A stretch of DNA of 41,348 nt from Pseudotamlana haliotis (GTDB lineage: Bacteria > Bacteroidota > Bacteroidia > Flavobacteriales > Flavobacteriaceae), in assembly GCF_008806375.1 (NCBI RefSeq), contig NZ_WAAT01000040.1, forward strand, positions 1-41,348. Direction: 5' to 3'. A model generated the notes under the pieces. It did not search any database. It was not told the origin of the DNA and was given only the letters and a program-made list of their open reading frames with translations. Position numbers and translations under genes: made by a program. Shown here piece by piece: positions 18,873 to 25,614 of this stretch. Position 1 is the stretch's first letter. Each line of letters starts with the position of its first letter.

Positions 18873-18892
18873 GCGTGTGTGTGTGTGCGTGT
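18873..18892. repeat. GT microsatellite, 20 bp alternating purine-pyrimidine
   Basis: GC followed by six GT units and GCGT. It lies about 56 bases upstream of the S9 promoter element, in the spacer 18755-18985. Length changes by slippage or Z-DNA formation are possible. The rest of the spacer holds no other signal. Confidence 0.8.
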
Positions 18893-18985
18893 TGCAAACG
18901 AATATTTACCCTTTTTCTTTGAGATAAAAGTTTTTCAATTTGATTAATAAAATAAATTTTAGTCCTGCTTAGGATAACCAAAAAG

Positions 18986-19040
18986 TTTCAATAAAAGCAA
19001 AGGAGGGTTAAAACATAACCCTCCTTTGCTTTTATTGAAA
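18986..19040 (-). terminator. Intrinsic terminator of the lipoprotein gene
   Basis: Perfect 25-bp arms (18986-19010 and 19016-19040) around a 5-base loop, with a T-run on the minus-strand exit side. It starts 11 bases after the lipoprotein stop. It is the strongest hairpin in the window. Confidence 0.9.
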
Positions 19041-19050
19041 AAAAAACTAC

Positions 19051-20007
19051 TTAATCTTCAGTATAAATATTTGATGGCCAATCGGTTCCATCTGTTCTTG
19101 TAAATCTTACGGTTCCTGTTTCATCATAAGCATCAGAATATTGGTATGTGAAAGCTATATCCATAGAAGCTCCATTTAAATTTGAAATGCTCCATTTTTC
19201 TTGATAACTTCCTTGAACATAAGTTAAGCCATCTAAAAAGTCATAATAAACCTTTCCTTTCCCTCCATATTTGTAATCCCATAAAAGATTACTCATGCTA
19301 TAAACACCTTCTCCATCATGTGTGATATTAACAGTACCTGTTTTTCCTAACCAAACACCTCCGTAAGTAATTGCACCTCCACTTAATTCAATCCACTCAA
19401 ATTCAAAAGTACCCTCAAATAATGGTGGCGCAAAGTCTTCAACTCTAACTTTCATGGCATATCTATTACTTTCTCTAATAGATTCTCTTGAGTCTAATGT
19501 AGATCCATCTTTAGCAGTAATAACATAGTAAAGTAAAAAAATATCGCCTTCTCTTGCCAAAGTGCTAGACCTATCCTTCTGAAAATCATTTTCATATACC
19601 CCATAGGCTTCATCAGCTCCTAAAGAAAAAGTAAAAGCGCCAGATTCTGGGATTTCTGCAGAACCAATCATTTTACCATCGGTATTAAATGGTGTTGAAT
19701 AGTTATAACCATCTTTTTCTTCTACAGTAATGTAGAAATCTACTTTTGAAAAGTCTTTAGCCGGGTTTTTTGACTTTAACCTCATATTTATCTCTACTTC
19801 ATCATTCCCCCAATATTCTTGTTTTGTTTGTAAATCATAATACCAAATGAAAGTTTCTTTATCCTCTACAGGTTCAAAAACTAACTTAGTATCTAGTTGC
19901 CAAATTGATTCTGAATTTATTGTATCATCATCGTTATCACTACAAGAATTAAATAATAAAATGGCGCCGAAAAATAAAAAGCATCTTAAGATCAATGTTT
20001 TTTTCAT
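19051..20007 (-). CDS. Putative exported lipoprotein of the SusCD locus, unknown function
   Basis: A 318-residue protein with a lipoprotein signal (MKKTLILRCFLFFGAILLFNSC, lipid cysteine C22) followed by an acidic SDNDDD linker, which in Bacteroidota often accompanies surface export. The body looks beta-rich. I do not recognise a family. It has no catalytic motif, CxxC or metal site that I can see. It has its own ECF-type promoter and shares a leader element with susC, so it is probably made together with the transporter. An accessory surface binding protein (SusE/F-like in role, not in recognised sequence) is the best guess. Confidence 0.8.
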   Translation of the reverse strand: MKKTLILRCFLFFGAILLFNSCSDNDDDTINSESIWQLDTKLVFEPVEDKETFIWYYDLQTKQEYWGNDEVEINMRLKSKNPAKDFSKVDFYITVEEKDGYNYSTPFNTDGKMIGSAEIPESGAFTFSLGADEAYGVYENDFQKDRSSTLAREGDIFLLYYVITAKDGSTLDSRESIRESNRYAMKVRVEDFAPPLFEGTFEFEWIELSGGAITYGGVWLGKTGTVNITHDGEGVYSMSNLLWDYKYGGKGKVYYDFLDGLTYVQGSYQEKWSISNLNGASMDIAFTYQYSDAYDETGTVRFTRTDGTDWPSNIYTED

Positions 20008-20013
20008 AATTTG

Positions 20014-20044
20014 AATTGTTAGTTAATATTAAATTGTTCTGTGG
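20014..20044 (-). promoter_or_regulatory. Leader element of the lipoprotein gene shared with susC
   Basis: Minus-strand CCACAGAACAAT (20044-20033), then AATATTAACTAACAATT (20030-20014), 6 bases before the ATG. It closely matches the two blocks upstream of susC. Confidence 0.45.
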
Positions 20045-20059
20045 TTATTTATAATCTTT

Positions 20060-20081
20060 ACGTATTATTTACAAAAACCCC
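20060..20081 (-). promoter_or_regulatory. Candidate ECF-sigma promoter for the lipoprotein gene
   Basis: Minus-strand GGGGT (20081-20077), 14 bases, CGT (20062-20060) followed by AAAG. The CGT lies 53 bases before the ATG, so the shared leader element would be inside the transcript. Confidence 0.55.
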
Positions 20082-20127
20082 TACGTGATTTTTATTTTTT
20101 TAACATGGAATCTAAAAATGCTACTAT

Positions 20128-21516
20128 TTAGATACTTAAATCATCAAATAGGTTAATTAATTTGTGATCTGATGGTCTTGGTGCATTAGCTGAAACAATA
20201 TTGCCAGAAGGGTCTATTAGAATGAACCTAGGAATTCCTTTTATTAAATACCCCTTAACAAACTCTGAACTCCAACTTTTATCTGAAAATAATTGAATGC
20301 CTCCTAGGTCTTTATCGTCAACCATTTTTTTCCACTTTTTATAGTCTCCTTGTCTATCTACAGAAATACTAATAAACTCAATGTTTTTTCCGTGGTAATT
20401 TTTTTCAATTTTCTTTAATGATGGGATCTCAGCCATGCATGGTCCGCACCATGTTGCCCACACATCTATGTACACGTATTTACCTTTTAAATCATCTAAA
20501 GATGTTGTTCCTCCAGCATGATTTTCATAATCAACAAACTTTGGTGAAGAGCTCCCTTTTGATAAAAGTTTTAACTGATTATAAATCTTAGTAATTGAGT
20601 CTTTTGCAACCCTATCTGTAGACGCATTGTTAAAAGCTTTATAAAAACCATCTAAATCACTTGTATAAGTGATATTACCTGAACTATTTCTTAATAGCAA
20701 TTGGTTCTTTATTTCTTGATTGTCTACATTTTTGGAAATAAAATCAATTAAACCCAAGTAATAATCTGCGCTCTCATCTTTAATTGTACTTTTATATGTA
20801 TCTCTCAAGTCAGTCTCAACAATAACTCTATAGAGTCCAGACCTATTGAACTCATCAACATTAAATTTATCTAAAGTGTTCAATTCTAAAAAAAATGAAT
20901 CAGAAGGCTTAAAGGATTCATTTTTTATAAAACGTCCTCTTGCAACAGGGTATTTTTGCAAATCATAAATGAATTCATAATCAATATTAAACATCTGTTC
21001 TTTGATAAACTCAGCACCCAAGTCTTTAGCTTCATTTAACAAGACTTTTTTCTTATTTTTATATGCAGTTATATATTGTTTAAAACCAACCTCATCTCTG
21101 TTATATTTTTCTTCATAATTTGAATTCTCTTCATTTGATATCTTGGCTAGTTCAACTTTAATATTTTTTTCTTCAGAACCTACGCCTTCAAAGCTTAATG
21201 TATTAAAAAAATCATTTCCATCTAGAGTCATTTTAACATGATCGCCCTGATTAACAGGTAGCCAAATATTCTTGTTTTTATATAAAAAAAGGAACTCTCC
21301 GTTTTGTATTTGAATGGTATCATTAAAGCTACCATGCTCATCTATTTTTAAAGTATGAGATTTTATTTGTTTATAAGATTTTATTACGAAACTTTTTGAT
21401 GTATCATAATTGGCTATTGTTCCTTGTACTATAGCATAATCGATAGGTTTTTCATTTACGTTACAATTAAACATTACCCCTAAAGCTACTAGTAATAGCA
21501 TGTACCTTATCTTCAT
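20128..21516 (-). CDS. TlpA-like thioredoxin-fold lipoprotein, copy 1
   Basis: A 462-residue envelope thiol protein. A lipoprotein signal (MLLLVALGVMFNC, C18) leads into a beta-rich N-terminal domain (about 25-115), a helical middle, and a C-terminal TlpA/redoxin domain (about 320-462) with WCGPC (C357, C360). It also has the cis-proline segment IKGIPRFILIDPSG. TlpA-type proteins reduce disulfides in the periplasm and need electrons from a DsbD-like donor; a dsbD gene is at 2005-3966. It begins 8 bases after copy 2 and closely resembles it, a tandem duplication within one operon. Its target is unknown. A surface-anchored role in opening disulfide peptides is inference. Confidence 0.9.
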   Translation of the reverse strand: MKIRYMLLLVALGVMFNCNVNEKPIDYAIVQGTIANYDTSKSFVIKSYKQIKSHTLKIDEHGSFNDTIQIQNGEFLFLYKNKNIWLPVNQGDHVKMTLDGNDFFNTLSFEGVGSEEKNIKVELAKISNEENSNYEEKYNRDEVGFKQYITAYKNKKKVLLNEAKDLGAEFIKEQMFNIDYEFIYDLQKYPVARGRFIKNESFKPSDSFFLELNTLDKFNVDEFNRSGLYRVIVETDLRDTYKSTIKDESADYYLGLIDFISKNVDNQEIKNQLLLRNSSGNITYTSDLDGFYKAFNNASTDRVAKDSITKIYNQLKLLSKGSSSPKFVDYENHAGGTTSLDDLKGKYVYIDVWATWCGPCMAEIPSLKKIEKNYHGKNIEFISISVDRQGDYKKWKKMVDDKDLGGIQLFSDKSWSSEFVKGYLIKGIPRFILIDPSGNIVSANAPRPSDHKLINLFDDLSI

Positions 21517-21524
21517 ATTTATTT

Positions 21525-22895
21525 TTATATGTTTAATGAATTAAATAATTCAATTAACTTTTTATCTGAAGGTCTTGGAGCAGAATACTTCACAATATTG
21601 CCATTAGGATCTAATAAAATAAAATGTGGAATTCCTTTAATTTGATAATCTTGAACGAATTGAGATTTCCATGCATTATCTGCTAACACTTGAACACCAC
21701 CTAATTCTTTATCCTTAATCATCTTTTTCCATTTATCATGATCTTTTATCTTATCTATTGATAAACTTAAAAACTCAATATTTTTATCATGATACTGCTT
21801 TTCAACCTTCTTTAAAGAAGGTATTTCAGCTTTACAAGGTCCACACCATGTTGCCCAAACATCAACATAAACATATTTACCTTTCAAATCATCTAATGAA
21901 GTAGTACCACCAGCATTATTTATATAATTAACAAACTTTGGCGACGGCTCACCAACCGCAAGAACTTTTACTTTTTCATATAACTCGGTAAGGGCTTTTT
22001 TATCATCTTCATTTGTTGAAGTCTCCATAAAAAGGGTATAATATTGCCCCATATTATCAGAGTATTTAATTTCCTCTATTTGCTCAGATAACAAAGCATC
22101 CCTTATAATCTCATTGGGAATTTCTTTAACTGATTTAATAAATGACACACCAAAATCCTGAGAACTTGAGTTCGCTAACTCAATACTCTTAGACTTATAA
22201 TAACTTTGCACCAAATATTGATAATAAATAGAATTTAAGTAGTCTTCTTCATTGTGATAATCAAATCCATCTAATTCAGCTAAAAAAGACTCTGGCACTT
22301 TAAAGTCTGGCTGTTTTGTATAAAATGAATGACTAGACTCGTAGTTATTTAAATGATACAAATAATTATAATGAATATTCTTTTTTTCAACATTAAAAAA
22401 AGCTTTATCTAACCCCTTATAGCTTGAAGCAATATGCGTAACTTCTTCTTCAATTTTTTTACATTTAGCCTTAAAATCTTCTGGTTGTAATTGATAAAAA
22501 GATTTTCTATCCCCCATTATATTTGCAACCGCATTCTCTTTTTTAGTAAGATAATTACTGCTCTCATTCCCTTTTCCTGTAATTGAAAGACTGTTTTTAA
22601 AATCTTTAGAATTATAATTCAGTATAATATGATCTCCAGCAGATAGGTATAAATCACTATAGTTTCTACCTTCACTAAAGTGGAAAATACCAGGTAAATA
22701 ATTAATAGTATCAATAAAAGTTCCTTCCCTATCAACTGCAATCGTTTTATTAAATTTATAGTCAGAACTCATTAATCGAATTGCAGATATTTCTGTATTC
22801 AAAATTTTTCCGGAAATGATTGCGTAATCAACTTCCGCCTCTTTTTTACAAGATATTATTGAAATAATAGATAAAAATAAAATTACTTTTTTCAT
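21525..22895 (-). CDS. TlpA-like thioredoxin-fold lipoprotein, copy 2
   Basis: A 456-residue paralogue of the next gene with the same order of parts: lipobox (IISIISC, C16), beta-rich N-terminal domain, helical middle, and a C-terminal TlpA/redoxin domain with WCGPC (C351, C354) and the cis-proline segment IKGIPHFILLDPNG. The C-terminal 130 residues are nearly the same in both copies, while the N-terminal halves have diverged strongly. That fits conserved chemistry with a changed partner or substrate. It is the first gene of the pair, with an AGGGT-N15-CGT promoter 41-63 bases upstream. Confidence 0.9.
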   Translation of the reverse strand: MKKVILFLSIISIISCKKEAEVDYAIISGKILNTEISAIRLMSSDYKFNKTIAVDREGTFIDTINYLPGIFHFSEGRNYSDLYLSAGDHIILNYNSKDFKNSLSITGKGNESSNYLTKKENAVANIMGDRKSFYQLQPEDFKAKCKKIEEEVTHIASSYKGLDKAFFNVEKKNIHYNYLYHLNNYESSHSFYTKQPDFKVPESFLAELDGFDYHNEEDYLNSIYYQYLVQSYYKSKSIELANSSSQDFGVSFIKSVKEIPNEIIRDALLSEQIEEIKYSDNMGQYYTLFMETSTNEDDKKALTELYEKVKVLAVGEPSPKFVNYINNAGGTTSLDDLKGKYVYVDVWATWCGPCKAEIPSLKKVEKQYHDKNIEFLSLSIDKIKDHDKWKKMIKDKELGGVQVLADNAWKSQFVQDYQIKGIPHFILLDPNGNIVKYSAPRPSDKKLIELFNSLNI

Positions 22896-22935
22896 ATTGA
22901 TAAGTTTTCTAGTTTAATAGTTATATGTTTTAAAT

Positions 22936-22958
22936 ACGCTGAACTTTTTATTTACCCT
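22936..22958 (-). promoter_or_regulatory. Candidate ECF-sigma promoter for the tlpA pair
   Basis: Minus-strand AGGGT (22958-22954), 15 bases, CGT (22938-22936) followed by ATTT. The remaining spacer to the LysR gene shows no other signal. Confidence 0.5.
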
Positions 22959-23150
22959 TAGCCTTGTATTTTTTTTAACATAAAATTATAATTTCACAAA
23001 ATAGCTTATCCTATATAGTTGATATAAAACTAAAACACTTCTACATAAAACACTTTAAGTAGTTTGTTGTTAACCCTCAAACATAAACACTATCGGATTT
23101 AACATAAATAAATGAAAGAAAATAACATTCACTTTTAAATAGCATGTTGT

Positions 23151-24038
23151 TCATATACCAGAAATAAACTCTAACATTTTAGATAACATGGGGTTTCTAT
23201 TATTCTTACTCCAAACGGCAGATAATATTGTTCGTTGTGAGATATCTTTAAGTTCAATAAATTTAACATGCTCATTAATTCCTGTTCTTAAAGAACTTGG
23301 CACAATTGAAATTCCAAAATCATGCTCTACTAATTTGTATATGGATGAGGAATGAATGGTTCTGTGAGAAACATTTGGTGTAAAGCCACTTTCTTTAAAA
23401 ATCTCCATTATTTTTTGATAATAACTAGGGCTATAAGACTTATCAAACATAATGAAATTCTCGTCCTGTAATTGTTTTAAACCTGTGAAATTTTGTTCAC
23501 TTAAATGATGTTTCAATGGCAGTACTAAGGAAAATGTATCTTCTAAAATTGGTTGAATATTCAATTCATTTGGTATAGTCTCAATTCTTACAAAACCTAT
23601 ATCAATTTCTTTCATTTGAAGTGCAGAAATTTGATTTAGGTTATCCATTTCTTGAAACCTGAAATGAATATTTGGATGCTTGTTTCTGAGTTTCACTAAT
23701 AGCTCGGGTATAATGTTTTCCATCGCAGATCCTATATAACCAAAGTTTAGATTTCCATCAATACCGTCATTGATACGTTTTGCTTGATTTAAAATATCAT
23801 CTAAGGCATTTAAGTTTACTTTCAACTCTTTTTTTAAATATTCTCCCGCTTTGGTTAAAGAAACATTTCTATTATCACGATCAAAAAGAATAACCCCCAT
23901 ACTTTCTTCCATTTGTCTTATTTGCCTACTTAATCCTGGCTGAGAAATAAACAACTTATCTGCAGCTTTTCTAAAATGCAATTCATCTGCTACAGCTAAA
24001 AAATAAATTAAATGACGATATTCTAATTGATTACTCAT
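23151..24038 (-). CDS. LysR-family transcriptional regulator, probably of the hut operon
   Basis: A 295-residue LysR regulator. The N-terminal winged HTH (about 6-65) contains FRKAADKLFISQPGLSRQIRQM, and a linker helix leads to a two-lobed effector domain (about 90-290). It is divergent from hutH with only 77 bases between starts. By the usual LysR arrangement it should control the Hut genes, with histidine or urocanate as likely inducer (family-based inference). Most known hut operons use HutC or HutP instead, so a LysR regulator here is a lineage-specific choice. Its own -7 box TATATTTG (24084-24077, minus) interlocks with the hutH promoter. Confidence 0.9.
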   Translation of the reverse strand: MSNQLEYRHLIYFLAVADELHFRKAADKLFISQPGLSRQIRQMEESMGVILFDRDNRNVSLTKAGEYLKKELKVNLNALDDILNQAKRINDGIDGNLNFGYIGSAMENIIPELLVKLRNKHPNIHFRFQEMDNLNQISALQMKEIDIGFVRIETIPNELNIQPILEDTFSLVLPLKHHLSEQNFTGLKQLQDENFIMFDKSYSPSYYQKIMEIFKESGFTPNVSHRTIHSSSIYKLVEHDFGISIVPSSLRTGINEHVKFIELKDISQRTILSAVWSKNNRNPMLSKMLEFISGI

Positions 24039-24068
24039 AGTTATTAATTGTTAACTAAAACAGTCTTA

Positions 24069-24104
24069 TTTTGCATCAAATATAATGGTAAATTTGTAAC
24101 AAAT
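24069..24104. promoter_or_regulatory. Interlocked divergent promoters of lysR and hutH with two dyads
   Basis: Plus strand: TTTG (24070-24073), 15 bases, TAAATTTG (24089-24096), 19 bases before the hutH ATG. Minus strand: TTTG (24103-24100), 15 bases, TATATTTG (24084-24077). Two dyads, TTTGCATCAAA (24070-24080) and ATTTGTAACAAAT (24092-24104), have centres 23 bp apart, about two helical turns. They overlap both -7 boxes and are good candidates for the LysR binding sites. Confidence 0.55.
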
Positions 24105-24115
24105 CTTTATCTACC

Positions 24116-25606
24116 ATGTTCAAATACGGAATCGACACTTTGACTGTCGAAAAAATCTTAAAAATTTCAAAAGGAAAATTAAAAGCTATTTTAACTCCAA
24201 ATGCTATAGAAAAAGTTAACCAATGTAGGTTAAAAGTAGAAAAAATGGCCACTGGAAAAAAAGCTATTTACGGAATAAATACAGGGTTTGGTCCATTATG
24301 TGACGTACAAATCACACCCGAAGAAACCAATTTATTGCAAAAAAACTTATTAATCACTCATGCCGTTGGAGTTGGCAAACCTATTGATAAAGAATTATCT
24401 AAAATAATGATGATTTGTAAAGTTCATGCATTATGCCAAGGGTTTTCGGGAGTTCGATTGGAATTAATAGAAAGAATTATATTTTTTATAGAAAATGATT
24501 TATTACCTGTAGTTCCAGAACAAGGTTCAGTAGGAGCGTCTGGAGATTTAGCACCTCTGTCTCATCTTTTCTTGCCACTTATAGGAGAAGGCGAATTTTG
24601 GATAGACAACCAAATTCAACCCGCTTTAACAATATTAACAAAACATAATCTGAAACCTATCACGCTTCAAGCCAAAGAAGGACTAGGATTAATTAACGGT
24701 ACTCAATTTATTCTAGCCCATACTATTATAGGTTTGAAAAAAATGGAATACCTTTTAGATTTAGCAGATGTTTGTGGAGCAATGAGCATTGAGGGTTATC
24801 AAGGTAGTTCTTCTCCATTTAGAGACGAGCTTCACCGTATAAGACCTTTTCAAGGAACGATTGAGGTAGCTGAAAGAATGACCATGCTTCTTTATAAATC
24901 TCAAAATGTGGATTCACATGAAAATTGTGAACGCGTGCAAGACCCTTATTCAATGCGATGTATTCCACAAGTACATGGCGCTTCTAGAAATGCCTATTAT
25001 CATTTAAAAGAATTGGCAGAAATAGAAATGAATTCTGTCACAGACAACCCTATTGTTTTAAGTGATACTGAAGCGATTTCTGGAGGGAATTTTCATGGAC
25101 AACCGTTAGCTATGGCTTTAGATTATTGCTCAATTGCAGCTTCAGAATTAGGAAACATTTCAGACCGCAGATGTTATTTATTACTAGAAGGCAAATACGG
25201 GCTACCTAGGCTACTAACTACAGGAGGCGGATTAAATTCTGGTTTTATGATACCTCAATACACAACAGCTGCCCTAGTTACAGAAAACAAATCACTATGT
25301 TTTCCGCCATCAGCAGACAGTATCCCAACATCGCTAGGTCAAGAAGACCATGTTTCTATGGGGAGTATTTCTAGTAGAAAATTCAATCAAATCTTAGGGA
25401 ATCTAGAAAAAATACTTGCTATAGAGTTAATGTATGGTGCTCAGGCATTAGAATTTAGAAGACCAAATACATTCTCTGATATTATTGAAGAAAATCATAG
25501 AATTATTAGAACTAAAATTCCAAAATTAGAAGACGATCGCATTCTAAAAGATGACATTAATGCTATAATAGAGTTAGTTAACAATCAAGTTTTCAACTTA
25601 AAATAA
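24116..25606 (+). CDS. hutH: Histidine ammonia-lyase
   Basis: A 496-residue cytosolic enzyme that removes ammonia from L-histidine to give trans-urocanate, the first step of histidine breakdown. The self-forming MIO cofactor triad Ala-Ser-Gly is at 141-143 in GSVGASGDLAPLSH. The catalytic tyrosine is Y52 in YGINTGFG. SMRCIPQVHGASR and the QEDHVSMG block are further family signatures. Length is normal for HutH (about 500). It is the first gene of a tight five-gene operon, with 8 bases to hutU, and has a clear TAnnTTTG promoter. Confidence 0.97.
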   Translation: MFKYGIDTLTVEKILKISKGKLKAILTPNAIEKVNQCRLKVEKMATGKKAIYGINTGFGPLCDVQITPEETNLLQKNLLITHAVGVGKPIDKELSKIMMICKVHALCQGFSGVRLELIERIIFFIENDLLPVVPEQGSVGASGDLAPLSHLFLPLIGEGEFWIDNQIQPALTILTKHNLKPITLQAKEGLGLINGTQFILAHTIIGLKKMEYLLDLADVCGAMSIEGYQGSSSPFRDELHRIRPFQGTIEVAERMTMLLYKSQNVDSHENCERVQDPYSMRCIPQVHGASRNAYYHLKELAEIEMNSVTDNPIVLSDTEAISGGNFHGQPLAMALDYCSIAASELGNISDRRCYLLLEGKYGLPRLLTTGGGLNSGFMIPQYTTAALVTENKSLCFPPSADSIPTSLGQEDHVSMGSISSRKFNQILGNLEKILAIELMYGAQALEFRRPNTFSDIIEENHRIIRTKIPKLEDDRILKDDINAIIELVNNQVFNLK

Positions 25607-25614
25607 CTAAAGAG

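Noticed and set aside
8821-22895. Polysaccharide utilisation locus
   Set aside because: SusCD alone would suggest it, but there is no glycoside hydrolase, lyase, sulfatase or sugar regulator, whereas peptidases and thiol proteins are present.
20128-22895. TlpA pair as cytochrome c maturation genes
   Set aside because: No haem-binding CXXCH proteins or other ccm genes are near, and both copies are lipoproteins inside a SusCD-type regulon.
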